Positions 22,533 to 34,269 are shown, counted from the stretch's first letter. The stretch is DNA of 64,000 bases from Echinarachnius parma (GCA_037951105.1 JBAMJV010003329.1:1-64000); one strand, 5' to 3'. Program-made: numbers and translations. Notes: generated by a model from the sequence alone, not told the origin.

Positions 22533-23425
22533 TACACCGTGTCCAAGAAAAAACGAAACCGGGTTTCATGGCAGAAATTTTCTGTCATAATGAATAATTT
22601 AATTGATGATATATATATATGCCTGGAAAGCTCTGTGTCTCTTCTTTCATTTGATGTGCAACTTATGGCACATACTTCAAGCATGACTGAATTAGAACAA
22701 TGGAAAGTGGTGTTACCAATATTCAATTTGCACGCATAAATTTGAAGTTTGGGTGAGTTTTAAGGGTTGTAAACGTACTTATTTTTAAATAGGACAAACA
22801 CCACATAAAAGTTCATATTTTTATCTTTTACATGACACCTCATGCTAAAAAAATAAATGATTTATGCCAGAGAACGAGTACAATGAAAACATGCCTGATT
22901 TCTGCCCGAATGAGTGAAAGTTGAGTAAGAAGTCGCTCAGCTTTCCTGACTAGCAGCTGACAATGGACTTTGATGCATGAGTGAATTTACACAATCATGG
23001 GGATCAGGAAACAGGCTAGATCAGGAAAGTTACTCATTTGGGCTGGAATCAAGCATGTTTTCATTGTATTCGTTCTCTGGCATATATAATTTATTTTTTA
23101 ATCATGAGGTGTCATATAAAAGATAAAATTATGAATTTTCATGCGGTGTCTGTCCTTTTTCAAAATAAGTACGTTTACTACTCTTAAAACTCTCCCCAAA
23201 ACCTCACCCAAACTTGCAATTTCTGCGCGCAAATTTAATTTTGGTAACACCACTTTCTATCGTTCTAATTCAGTCATGCGTGAATTATGTGCCATAAGGT
23301 GTATATCAAATAAAAGAAGAGACACATAGCCTTTCAGACATATATATATCATCAAGGAAATTATTCATTATAACATTAAATTTCTGCCATGAAACCCGGT
23401 TTCGTTTTTTCTGGGACACGGTGTA
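22533..23425. mobile_element. Palindromic MITE, ends TACACCGTGTCC
   Basis: The left arm starts TACACCGTGTCC then AAAAAACGAAACCGGGTTTC; the right arm ends GAAACCCGGTTTCG then GGACACGGTGTA. Each arm is about 400 bases and the loop is near 22960-23010. The TA at both edges suggests Tc1/mariner-type insertion. The ORFs inside are incidental. Confidence 0.72.
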
Positions 23426-23792
23426 CAGTAAGTTAAATGCCACGCACGCTTCCCGGAAATGTACAACACACGGACAATACAACTCTATTCAGGTTAGTCT
23501 GACCAATCACTGTACAGCTACAGTACTTTCCTCTTGCAGCTCGCCGCGGCGGTACGGCTGGCGCGTTCGTTTCACAATCGATCATGATCAGCCAGCGCGG
23601 ATTTACTGAGTTTCTGGTCCAAACCGAAATGAAGGTTGCTTAGAAAAATCATTATTTACGGCATAAAAAATTCGAATAAGGACCTGAAATTTTCAGAGAA
23701 TGTAGATGAAACATATAAGTATCAAATCCCATAAAGTTAAACCATTTCAGCCAAAGACAATATTCTATGATTTTGAGGCTCTAAGTACTTAA

Positions 23793-24272
23793 AGGTAAAG
23801 GCCAGTTTTGGAAACGCCCCCCTCTCAAAAAAATGAAATGGAAGCTCTTATTACCAATAATGTGAAAGAATATAATTGTACTAATATAGGATTATCCAAA
23901 TTTGGCCAAGAAACCGCCTACTAATTGATATATTTGCAAAATTATAACTTGATCTGCTGCAGATAGAGATCGCCAACTCCGGAATCGCCCATACGCTACG
24001 TACAATGACCACGTGCGAGTACACGAGGTGTGCGTTTTTACGGGCTTGTCCCCAGCTTGTCGATATCTCCCCCAGCGCTAGCGGCGTGGACAGGTCCGAA
24101 CTGGCGGTGGATTTATAAATTTCACAGGCGGATATTGGATTTCTTCAGATATTTCTGTATTTAACGATGCTTAGGTTCCGATTTTAACACACAAGCCCTA
24201 TTTCAATACTTATTCAACAATAATGATCAATATAGATGTATTCGGCTTCTTTCCCAAAACTGGAATTCATCT
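23793..24272. mobile_element. TTAA-flanked MITE with CCAGTTTTGG ends
   Basis: Left AGGTAAAGGCCAGTTTTGG, right ...CCAAAACTGGAATTCATCT, TTAA at 23789-23792 and 24273-24276. A family A right end (to 24364) follows directly. Confidence 0.6.
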
Positions 24273-24510
24273 TTAAGACCCATCCCGACTTTACACCCAT
24301 TCTCTGGGAGCCGGTCTCAATTGTGTTGTGCAGCGCCCTCTCTACCAAAACTGAACTACCCCTTTAAACATCTTCGTACTGTTTAAGGACTGTTTTGTGG
24401 GATTCACTCGGAACGATTGACCAGTCTTTATTTAGCATGTTTTTTTTTGTTCTAAGCATGAAATGATCATTATATTTTAAAGGCATCATCAGAACATAAA
24501 AAAAACTTAC

Positions 24511-24837
24511 CATGTCGGAAACAAGATACAGTCAGGTTAAATCCTTTGTTATTTGTTTCTGACACAAACGTTATACGAATGCTGTTGGCCACGGACAAAA
24601 ATGGAGGTGGGTTCATGTTTTCGCCGTAGTACTTCTTGACATTCTGTTCATCTGTCAGGTCCACTATTCTCAGGTAGTCTGTTTGCTTTTGGTCGAGATT
24701 GAATTCCTTGAAGGTGACTAGAATCCTTCGATCAGGAGGAGCTGAGATGTACCAGTCTACATTCAAATACTTTGCATACCGCTCAGGATAGTTCGGCGAA
24801 GTGATAGGTGTAAGATTCTGACAATCAAGAAGTATAC
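24511..24837 (-). CDS. CUB domain exon (phase 1-1)
   Basis: A 327-base exon encodes about 109 residues with the layout of a complete CUB domain. It has an N-terminal Cys (LLDCQNL), the SPNYPERYAKYLNVDW motif, a central strand RILVTFKEFNL, the acidic DYLRIVD segment, SIRITFVSETNNKGFNL, and a closing Cys. CUB domains are about 110-residue extracellular beta-sandwich modules used for protein or ligand binding. Only two Cys are seen, so the usual central disulfide pair is missing; this occurs in some CUBs. The acceptor is ...TTGACAG just before 24837 and the donor is GTAAGT just after 24511. Both boundaries are phase 1, matching the signal-peptide and SRCR exons. The poly-Pro stretch readable upstream on the same strand is only the translation of a poly-G/C tract in the intron. 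Confidence 0.88.
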
Positions 24838-25434
24838 CTGTCAATTGACAGATATGAAGAGAGAGAAGAGGAGAGAGGGACAAGAGAGAGAGAGGGGGGG
24901 GGGGGGGGGGGGGCATACACGCAGAGCGAGGGGGAGATGGAGAGAGAGAGAAAGAGATTCAAGTTTATCTGAATTTCAAGTCTAAATATTATTTATACCA
25001 TTTCAATATCTACGTTTGATTTATGTCTTTGTTTTTTAGTATTGATATTATTTAAAGAATAATTAATTATTATCATAAAAAGAATATACATATACAAATA
25101 AATTTACCCCTTATATAAACACAACCAAAAAAGTAACTCCCCCCCTAATCAAAATAGCGTAACTTTAAAACAAAATAGGGTTTTAGCAACATAACTTGGC
25201 AGGAGTGTTTCTAAACTTATTGGCTAACATCTCCGTGAAAATGAACTTGATCCGCCATGCCATGCATGAGTGAGCACACATTAAAGGCAAAATGTCACTT
25301 TTCAAAAGTCACAAGAGTCAAAAAGTGATAATTTTGCCTTTGATGTGTGGTCACTCATCCATGACTCGACGGACCAGATTAATTTTCACACAGAAGTTAG
25401 TCAATAAATGTAGAAACAATCCTGCCGAGTTATT
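24838..25434. other. Intron with purine-rich microsatellite
   Basis: A (GA)-rich tract and an 18-base poly-G on the plus strand (about 24850-24960) are followed by AT-rich DNA. A palindrome around 25280-25345 (AAAGGCAAAATGTCACTTTT and its inverse) may be a small hairpin element. No exon seen. Confidence 0.4.
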
Positions 25435-26262
25435 TTGCTCAAAACCTTTTCGTTAAAAAGTTATGTAGCCATTGGCTACCCGCCGAACGATGACATATCT
25501 CTATTGTCCAGGCGGAAATCTTCTGGGCTCCCTAGTCCAGGGACGCCCGGTAAATCTCGGTTACATGGTATTGGGTGGACACTTGGTAGTTTGTCTTGCT
25601 ATGTGACCATGTTAGAGGGATTGCTGATGTACAGTTTGGCGGAAGGCGTTGATTCCATAGTGTTTTCTTCATAGTCGGCGAAGGCTCCTTTTTGGCATTT
25701 CCGGTTTCTACGGCACAGTATAAGCAATTTGCGATAATCTATCCTGGTGGTCAATTGTAGACGTCCTAGAGATAATCTCTGCTTTAATTGACCCTTCTCT
25801 CGATAACATCTGAGGACTTTACAGACCTTAACCTGCGATGGTCCAACGAAATAGTGGACATTGCTTGTTGACACCCCTTCCTGGTGGAGCACAAGCATCG
25901 TTCGGCGGGTAGCCAATGACATTGGACCGGGTATGGCCTCGAGAGCCTCTGTGCCAATTTTGGTTGAAAATCTCACGGCCAACTTTGAGAAATGACCCAT
26001 AACGATGACTCGTTGGACATACGCTTTGGAGAAGGAAATGGGCCAATCATCAAAGGTCCTGCCTTTCAAAGCTCAAAACAAAATAATTCATTAATTAATG
26101 CAAATTCATGCTACCATGTATTGTACATTGGTAGTTTGGAAACATAATGTAATGATTATTTTTAGTCAAAAATAATTCATTAGGCGCAAAAAACAGGAAA
26201 AATAATGAAGTTGGATCTAAAAAAAATAATATTCCAACATTATGACCAACAGTGTATGGACA
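25435..26262 (-). pseudogene. Tc1-like transposase fragment (N-terminal)
   Basis: The minus strand reads LATRRTMLVLHQEGVSTSNV, then KVCKVLRCYREKGQLKQR, LTTRIDYRKLLILCRRNRKC and NMVT. These are the first helix-turn-helix, the GRPR-like linker region and the second DNA-binding segment of a Tc1-type transposase. The catalytic DDE domain is absent. A terminal TATGACCAACAGTGTA is at 26240-26256. Two further copies form the palindrome at 29866-31474. Confidence 0.68.
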
Positions 26263-26279
26263 AGTATTATAACTTCGCG

Positions 26280-26978
26280 CGTATTGAAACTTCGCGCATC
26301 ATATAAGCGGTACGCAGACATTAGAACACGGACACGGCGACGGAAATTTCTGACGCCAAATGAAATAGCACACATTACTTACTAATCAACCAAAAAATTA
26401 GTAAACAAAGATCGATATTTCTTGAGAAAAAACTTACTTTTTGTGTTTTTTTTCGTGTATAAATTATGGACAATGGAAAATCATCAAATTAAATCGAAAT
26501 CCTTCCCGTAGAACAGACTTGTTGTTATCGAAATGCTGCGTAAAATGCTCCTTTATTCGACCATCATTTCAAATTTACTTTCGGATCGCGCAATCTCCGT
26601 AGAAAGCTTGACAACGCGCGCGTGCCAAGATGCTAATACGCGCAAAAGTTTGCATCTTCACACACCCATTGACATGCGTGTTAAAGTTTGCTACACAGGA
26701 TTGCGTGTTAAGTCAATGGCAGTGTATCAAAGTGTATGGAGCGCGAAGTTTCAAGACTACCGTACTCGGTGAAGAATCTCTTGTTGATATGACATGGTTA
26801 CGGAATCGGGCCAATAACACATGAATTGTGAGTTTAAATCGAAAATGTTTTACATACATCGAATCCTCAGAATAGAGGGAGTATTTTAATGCTTGTTTCA
26901 TTGATATTACAGTAATTGTGTTGCTCCTACGACACTTTGAAAAAGTTCGAAATTTTCGTGCGCGAAGTTTCAATACAC
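26280..26978. mobile_element. Inverted-repeat element, GTATTGAAACTTCGCGC ends
   Basis: GTATTGAAACTTCGCGC at 26280 returns as GCGCGAAGTTTCAATAC at 26962-26978. A related TACCAAACTTCGCGC occurs at 45588. No transposase. Confidence 0.5.
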
Positions 26979-27364
26979 CTTCATACATACCAGGGGCGTA
27001 AATCCGTACCGAGGAGTGGGGGGGATGTTCGGCGACAGCCATCTCATACTAGCACAAGCACAAGCCCTAAATAATTTACGCACACGCGCGCGATCGCGCC
27101 CCGGGGGGGGGGGGGGGGGTGGGGGGGGGGGTACTCAGATTGTAGTCGGACGGGGGTGTGTGGCTGAGACCTCCAAACCCATACCCACATCCAAGGGTCC
27201 TTTTGCTGTAAATAGGTACCCGTGTCTAAGGATTTTTTTGTAAAAAATGGACCCATGTCTAAGGATTTTTTAGCTGTTATACAATGGGCAATCATTTGCA
27301 GTTTCTTGATAAAATTCTTTATTACATATGATATATTATGAAGGGTAATCTTATGTATAAACAC

Positions 27365-28075
27365 CCGAGGTTGTGAAATATATGCGAGCGAGCTTGAAAA
27401 TTTTTAGCAATTTCACAGCGGGAAATTGCCATTTGTTTCAATATAATTGTATGGGTATATTCGTTTTATTGCTTATGATATGGCGTTTATAATGAAGGGT
27501 AATATATTAACATCCGAGGTCGTTAAATATTACGTATGCAAGCGAGCGGAGCGAGCTTGAAACTTTTTGCTATTTCACAGCGGAAAATTGCCATTTGTTT
27601 CAATATTAATTGTATGGGTATATTCCTTTTATTGCATATGATATGGCGTTATGAAGGGTAATATAATTATAAACATCCCAGGTTGTTAAATATTACGTAT
27701 GCAAGCGAGCGGAGCGAGCTTGAATTTTTTTGCAATTTCACAGCGGAAAGTTGCCATTTGTTTCAATATAATTGTATGGGTGTATTCATTTTATTGCATA
27801 TGATATGGCGTTATGAAGGGTAATTATAAACATCCGAGGTTGTTAGATATTACAAACGAGCGGAGCGAGCTTGAAATTTTTTAGCAATTTCACAGCGGGA
27901 AAATTGCCATTTGTTTTAATATAATTGTATGGGTATATTCGTTTTATTGCATATGATATGGCGTTATGAAGGGTAATATATAAACATCCGAGGTTGCTAA
28001 ATATTACGTATGCAAGCGAGCGGAGCGAGCTTGAAATTTTTAGCAATTTCACAGCGGAAAATCCCAAAATCCCGG
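27365..28075 (+). repeat. Tandem repeat, about 155-base unit, five copies
   Basis: Each unit contains GCGAGCGGAGCGAGCTTGAA, TTTAGCAATTTCACAGCGG, TTGCCATTTGTTTCAATAT, ATATGGCGTTATGAAGGGTA and ACATCCGAGGTTG. The same satellite reappears at 63690-64000. Confidence 0.85.
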
Positions 28076-28348
28076 AGAAAATGGGGGAGAAAAGAGGGGA
28101 AAGGAATAAATGAAAGAAGGGACCCATGTCTCAGGTTTTTTTTTACAATATGGGACCCATGTCTAAGGATTTTTTTAATGAAAAGGGGACTAGATAAGAG
28201 ACAAACGGCCACTGTTAGTCTGGAACTCGCCTGGTCTTGACCTTCAGTCTTCATCTATTCTTCTGGCGCATTTTACGTCTGGGCTATACTAACAAAAAAA
28301 ACGATTCTGAAGTTTATGAAGCGCTTCTTAACGCACTTCGCGCAACTA

Positions 28349-28806
28349 CCGTAAAACTCCGTGTATAAGACGCACTTTTTTTCCGTCGGAAAATTTTCAA
28401 AGTGGGGGGTGCGTCTTATACACAGGTACAGCCAAAAAAAAAAATTTTTTTTTTTTTTTTTTTTAGAATTTTTTTTTTGGGACACCCAGTAGTCATGTTT
28501 AATGCATATTAAACTGGTCTAGGGCATGACAAGAACTTTATATAAGGGGGAACATTTATCAAAATATACCTTTTTCCTACATAAATTATAGTGGTTAGCA
28601 AAACAAAATGCAAGTTTTTAAGCAGTAACACTGCTACTAATTGAATATTCAGATATTCATGAGTAGCAGCACTCATTTAATATCCAATTTTCTAAACAGT
28701 GGTTATACATTTTTCTCAACAAAAAAGTTATTAATGAATTTAGTATTTTGCATATTTAATGAGCATTGCTACCTCATGAATATCTGAATATTCATTAAAA
28801 AAAAAT

Positions 28807-28842
<36 letters not shown>

Positions 28843-28922
28843 TTTTTTTTATTTTTTTTTAATAGAAAGTTGGGGGTGCGTTTTATACACGAGTGCGTCT
28901 TATACACGGAGTTGTTTTACGG
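28349..28922. mobile_element. MITE with CCGTAAAACTCCGTGTATAA ends, TA target
   Basis: Left TA then CCGTAAAACTCCGTGTATAA, right TTATACACGGAGTTGTTTTA-CGG then TA. Long poly-A and poly-T tracts inside. The pattern fits a Tc1/mariner/pogo-type non-autonomous element. Confidence 0.68.
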
Positions 28923-29233
28923 TACTCTAAATGATCGTGACATACTGTATACGTGTAGGCTATACAGTTATAATTACATTTTAAAAAACACTAATTTCTC
29001 ATGCATTATGCTTTCTTTTTTCTTCTTCTTCTTCCTTCTTTCTTTTTTTTTATTCATTTTTTTTTAATTCTCAGGGGGGGATGATAATTTTGTACAGGCA
29101 TCCCCCCCTCCTTAAAGAGCGGGGGGGGGGGGGGATGCACCCCCCCCCCATCCCTCCCGGGATTTACGCCCCTGCTACATACTCTTCCACCAGAGGCAAC
29201 AGGGTTATAGGGAAGAACATAATGATATATACA

Positions 29234-29717
29234 CAGTGGCGTACCCACGAAGGGTGGAGGGGGGGGGGGGGGGTTTGTCAGAAAAAAAAACTTTCAGCAG
29301 GGGGGAGGGGGTAGTCGTAGAAAATGTTCGCAGCCGAGACCACAAATTTTCGACAGTTTTCGAGACCGAGGCCAGGTCCGGTCCGCAATTTTCGAGACCG
29401 AGACCAAGACCCAGTGATTTAGAACCCTGTAAGTGGGGGAGGGGGGGGGGGGTGGTAGTGGTATACAATTTTTGAAGCCGAGAACAACAATTTTCGACAT
29501 TTTCGAGGCCGAGACCACAGTTTTCACACTTTTCAAGGCCATAACCACGTTTTTTCGCACTTTTCGAGGCCGAGACCATAGAAAATTTGGTCTCGAGACC
29601 GTTTAAAATTTGATAAGGGGGGGGGGGGGTTCAAACCCCCCCTAAAACAGTCACCTTTTGGTCAAGGGGAGGGGGGGGGGGTTGAACCCCTAAACCCCCC
29701 TGCTGGGTATGCATATG
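29234..29717. mobile_element. hAT-like element with poly-G
   Basis: Perfect 8-bp duplication TATATACA at 29226-29233 and 29718-29725. Left end CAGTGGCGTACCCACGA; right end ...GGGTATGCATATG, partly decayed. Internal repeats of TTTTCGAGACCGAGACCA type. Confidence 0.75.
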
Positions 29718-29865
29718 TATATACATATAGTTGTATAACTTGTATGAATAATGATTAAATTACAGGATTACAAATACAATGTACATCTGAGCGCAACCTA
29801 CGTATGGCATTCTGTTTAAAAAAAAACATACATATTCATTAATGCATGGCAATTATATGACATAT

Positions 29866-31474
29866 TCATTATTCACTATTTTAGACTAAAAATAATGATT
29901 ATATAATGTTTCCAAACTACCAATGTACAATGAATGTTTGAATGGGTTTGCATTAATTAATCAAGCCTTTTGTTTTGAGCTTTGAAAGGCATGACCTTTC
30001 ATGATGGGCCCCTTTCCTTCTCCAAAGCGTATGTCCAGCAAGTCATCATTATGTGTCATTTCTCAGCGTTCACTTTAAAACTTTTAACCAAAATTGGCAC
30101 ATAGGCTCTCTAGGCTATACTCCATCCAACACCGTTGCCTACACGCCAAACGATGCTTGTGCTCCACCAGGAAGGGGTGTCAACAAGCAATGTCCACTGT
30201 TTTGTTGAAACATCGTAGGTTAGGATCTGTAAAATCCTCAGACGTCATCGAGAGGAGGGGCAATTAAAGCTACGGGAATCTCTAGGACGTTCACAATTGA
30301 CCACCATGATAACTGATCGCAGATTGCTTAACCTGTGCCGTAGAAACCGGAAATGCCAAAATGGAGCCTTCGCCGTCTATGAAGAAAACACTATGGAATC
30401 AACGCTTTTCGCCAAACTGTAGATCAGAGATCCCTCTAACATGGTTACCGAGCAAGACAAACTACCAAGTGTCCACTCTAATCCATGCAACCGAGATTTA
30501 CCGGACGTCCCTGGACTAGGGAGCCCAGAATATTGCCGCCTGGACACTAGAGATATGTCATCTGAATGGGTACGAGCCATAACATCCTTGACCGAACAGA
30601 TGGAGGACAAAGGGTTCGTCGATTACGTGACGAGAAGCTGGAAGATGTCTTTATTCACACAACGACTTGAGGTTGTGACGGCCAAACGGTGGTATGGCTC
30701 GTACCCATTAAGATGACATATCACGAGTGTCCAGGCAGTGATCTTCTGTACTCCCTAGTCCACGGACGTCCTGTAAATCTTGGTTGCATGGTATGGGCTG
30801 GACACTTGGTAGTTTGTCTTGCTAGGTGACCATGCTAGAGCGATCTCTGATCTGCAGTTTGGCAGAAGGCGTCGATTTCATAGTGTTTTCTTCATAGACG
30901 GCGAAGGCTCCATTTTGGCATTTCCGGTTTCTACGGCACAGGTTAATCAATTTGCGTTCATTTGTCCTGGTGGTAAATTGTGGACGTCCTAGAGATTCCC
31001 GTATCTTTAATTGACCCTCCTCTCGATGACGTATGAGGATTTTACAGATCGTAGCCTGCGATGTTCCAACAAATCAGTGGACATTGCTTGTTGACACCCC
31101 TTCCTGGTGGAGCACATCATCGTTTGGCGTGTAGGCAATGGCGTTGGACGGGATATGACCTAGAGAGCCTCTGTGCCAATTTTGGTTGAAAGTCTTGCAG
31201 CCAACGCTGAGAAATGACACATAATGACTTGCTGGACATACGCTTTTCAGAGGGAAAGGGGCCCATCATGAAAGGTTCTGCCTTTCAAAGCTCAAAACAA
31301 AAGGCTACATTAATTAATGCAAACCCATTCAACCATTTATTGTACATTGGTAGTTTGGAAATATTATATACTCATTATTTCTAGTCTGAAATGGTTCATA
31401 AGGCGCAAAAACAGGGAAAAGTAATGAAGTTTGATCTAAAAAAAAAAATGTCCAACATTATGACCAACAGTGTA
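29866..31474. mobile_element. Head-to-head Tc1-like fragments forming a 1.5-kb palindrome
   Basis: The sequence from 29866 to about 30580 returns inverted from about 30690 to 31400, with a spacer of about 110 bases. For example GGACTAGGGAGCCCAGAATA (30508) mirrors the ACTCCCTAGTCCACGG region (30748). Each arm is the N-terminal Tc1 transposase region also seen at 25435-26262. The right arm runs on to the terminus TATGACCAACAGTGTA (31457-31472); the left arm is truncated. Confidence 0.7.
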
Positions 31475-31571
31475 CATGTATACCCACAATATCTTTCACA
31501 TTAATACAATTAATCAGGACACATTCGGCATAATCTTTTATGTTTGATATAAAGTAACTCACGCTTATTAC

Positions 31572-31620
31572 CGTCCACCAGACTGCAAATTAATAAGATA
31601 ATGCACAATGAAGTTGCCAT
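31572..31620 (-). CDS. Exon 1: signal peptide of secreted/cell-surface modular protein
   Basis: Too short for ordinary ORF calling. On the minus strand an ATG at 31620 opens 16 codons (MATSLCIILLICSLVD plus one base) with a short hydrophobic core, as in a signal peptide. It stops exactly at a donor-like GTAATAAG (31571 downward), leaving phase 1. Phase 1 matches the incoming phase of the CUB exon 6.7 kb downstream, so I read it as the first coding exon of the CUB-SRCR-WSC gene. A pyrimidine-rich AG lies about 45 bases upstream (31667-31666), so the ATG may be in a second exon after a non-coding first exon. The start is inferred: it is the only ATG that gives a hydrophobic leader in the right phase. 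A chance ORF this short is possible. Confidence 0.55.
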
Positions 31621-32035
31621 GATGTCTCTTATGTTTCTGAACGGGATCCTTTTGGCACTCCTCACCTATATAAAAGAATGGTGAAAGCATCTCTAATCGA
31701 AAGCTTATGTTTTATGCCTAACGGCAAGATGTTGTTTCAAAACAATGGTTGTTGTACTTATAAAATAAACATACGAACATGCACGCGCAAAGTAATGAAC
31801 AAAGATATCAAATTGTAATTAATTAATTTGATAATTTTTTGTTGGCTCATTCATGAAACAACTTAAGTTGGTCGAGAATGCGCTCCAATTGTGTGTGATA
31901 CAGAAAAGTAGATGACGTGTATATAGTCATCAAGAAAAGTACATCAATTCAAAACAAAATTCAGTTTTATTGAAATCCACACACAAACAAGGCTACTTAA
32001 AAAAACGTTTCATGCTTTTGAATTGTATTCACAAT

Positions 32036-32440
32036 TAGCAAGGATAGTTCAATATTGGTATAGGGGGCGCCTCAAGAAATAATATTGTTGTGAAATAATG
32101 ATAATCTGAGTCTAAAGTTTGAAAGAGCGCGCAATTTTAATGACCCAATCAACTTTAATTGATCCCAATCGGTTAAAAGTATATCAAATTTGAATAAATG
32201 ATAGGGGACCAGCTTTTATTCAATAATTTAACAAATATTTTAAAAAGCTACACATTTGTAAAAATCTACCAAAATGGTTTTAAAATTGTTTTCGATGATC
32301 TCACTATTAAATAGGTATTTTAACCAAACATCACATCCACAATTGTTAATACAACAATGGTTGAAAATTGAGATGTCTGAAGGGCGCCCTTTTTACTGAA
32401 AATATGATTTCATGATTACGTTGATCTAGAATTTTCCTAT
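32036..32440. mobile_element. Decayed MITE family A copy
   Basis: GGATAGTTCAATATTGGTAT and GAGGGCGC-like GGGGGCGC at the left, followed by the family order GTTGTGAAATAATGATAATC, TTGAAAGAGCGCGCAATTTT and CAACTTTAATTGATCC. The right end is lost. Confidence 0.55.
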
Positions 32441-33038
32441 AAAGTCACTATTACAAATGCTAATTTATGGAAATGTCACTTCTCAACCAAGCTAGATGTA
32501 TTTGAATAAAATAGCTTAGCCGTTCAAATTTGTTTATACTATTCATGCATAGTACATTAATATAATAATGGTTAATCACATTTTACCTTATGAACAGAAA
32601 ACCCTTTAGCCATCAGAGAATATTCCACGGAATATTCCTGACGTTTCCAGAGGGACCACGGGGAGGTAAGGTTTACCCCTCCATCTGCATCAGTGGACCT
32701 GCATGTTAAACGTCATGATACTTCTTGTTAATGTTGAACTGATACAACGAAATCTTCAAGATATAGCTTCCGTCGATTCACGGCACAATTAAACCGTAAG
32801 CAGAGCACTAACAGTCAATTTCATAAGAAAACGAAGCATAGAGAGGAGACGAAAACAAATTATCAATAGTACATGGGGTTATCTGGCATCCATACAACCT
32901 ATATTCAGATATGACATTTTTTCACATCATAATTGAGCAAATTAACAACATATGGTGTGCCACAATTGTTGTCCCTCCGCATAATGTTATAGAGTTCTTA
33001 TATATTTTTTAAAATACAAATTTTTTATTTTTATTTAA

Positions 33039-33601
33039 AGTGATCCCTGTAAATTGTCATATATTGCACAAAATGACATTTGAGACTTCAATCCTACATC
33101 AATATCATTGTAAAATATAATTGAATGATTTTTGAAAGTTTGAAAGAAAACGAACACTGTTTAACTAGTGAAAAAACGAATATTGAGTTCATATTTTATC
33201 ACCGAATACTGATGGCCTGCCGTAGATTTGTCGCAGTAATACTCGTCCGTTTGACAATATCCGCACCCGTGTATACAGACGGTACAGAATTTGCGCGCGC
33301 TCGGCTCAACAGTCGGGTACATCGACTCGTTGTGCTGCCCTGTCTATCAGTGATCGCGTGGTGCGCCGGCCGGGCGTGTTCAGCTACGCCTACGGCAATT
33401 GTACTTTTTTTACCAAAACCGTTGGGCAACGTTTTTGACCCTAGTATTATCAATGATAATTATCTTCATACTAAAGGGAGCTTTTGAACAAATCTAACCC
33501 TATTTTATTCTTCTTTTACCATAAGCTAAACAAAATGGTAGAAGAGAAACGAGGAAGCTCCAAAAAATGTTCGTGGAGTTAGACACTTTACAGGGATCAC
33601 T
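33039..33601. mobile_element. MITE family D, TTAA target site
   Basis: AGTGATCCCTGTAAA and TTTACAGGGATCACT face each other, flanked by TTAA (33035-33038 and 33602-33605). It interrupts the transposase above. An ORF of 120 codons inside has no family match that I recognise. Confidence 0.72.
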
Positions 33602-33604
33602 TTA

Positions 33605-33924
33605 AAAATTGTTGCTCCATTTGTTTTAAAGACTCTGTAAACTATATCTCTGTTCCTGTCACTTTTATTCAAAAGTTTTGCCACTTTTTGATGGCTCCTT
33701 ACAATTTTATCCCTCATCATAGCTTGGATTTGTTGCTTATCTGCAACAGTCAGTTTTGTTTTCCGACCACGCTCCCTTTTGCTTGCAAAAGAGGTGGGAC
33801 CAGGTTGTTTTTCCTTGGCCCACCATCGGTTTACCCACTTTACACTATGGTCAAGCAACTGGGCAATTTCAATAGAATTTTTAGTTTGCCTTTTCAATTT
33901 CATAGGCAACATTCTTTGTTCCAA
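33605..33924 (-). pseudogene. Tc1-like transposase N-terminal fragment
   Basis: The minus strand has SIEIAQLLDHSVKWVNRWWA, KRERGRKTKLTVADKQQIQA and KVAKLLNKSDRNRDIVYRVF. This is a helix-turn-helix pair joined by a basic RGRK linker, the DNA-binding half of a Tc1/IS630-family transposase. The frame then runs into a TTAA MITE at 33605, and no DDE domain follows on the other side, so the gene was internally deleted as well as interrupted. The apparent start at 33924 is inside a broken frame. Confidence 0.7.
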
Positions 33925-34269
33925 ATTTGATTGATTCCTTTATTTCACTAGTGAGTCCTTGGTACTACCAGTATAGTTAATTGTAAGCACAACATGGAAA
34001 ACTGCTGAAAACAGCGAACATTTTGTGGATTTTCATCCAGTAACAGCCGAGATATTGCCCACAGTACAGACTGAGATGATATGTTTTTTGTCATAAAATC
34101 TTTCCGCACTAAGTTACAGCATGTTTGCTGCCCTCTATGGAGGGACATCAATTGTGGCACACCCTATTATAATATGGTTTTGCCTTTACATTTCCCCTTT
34201 GGAAAATATACCACAGCTACAGTATCGTAACAAATCAGCCATATCGCACATGTAATCAATTCATCCATA

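Larger units (their letters stand above)
26991..29174. mobile_element. Large hAT-like element carrying a tandem satellite
   Basis: Ends CAGGGGCGTAAATCC and ...GGGATTTACGCCCCTG; the 8-base flanks ATACATAC and CTACATAC differ by one base. It contains poly-G tracts, a satellite of about 155-base units (27365-28075) and a nested pogo-like MITE (28349-28922). No transposase. Confidence 0.68.
32957..34165. mobile_element. Tc1/mariner-like element, termini GGTGTGCCACAATTG
   Basis: Left TATGGTGTGCCACAATTG, right ...CAATTGTGGCACACCCTA. The TA-type edges and terminal repeats fit Tc1/mariner. It encloses a partial transposase (minus strand) and a nested TTAA MITE. Confidence 0.65.

Noticed and set aside
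33125..33487. 120-codon ORF in a MITE
   Set aside because: Confined to a TTAA MITE, with an equally long ORF on the opposite strand; no family motif.
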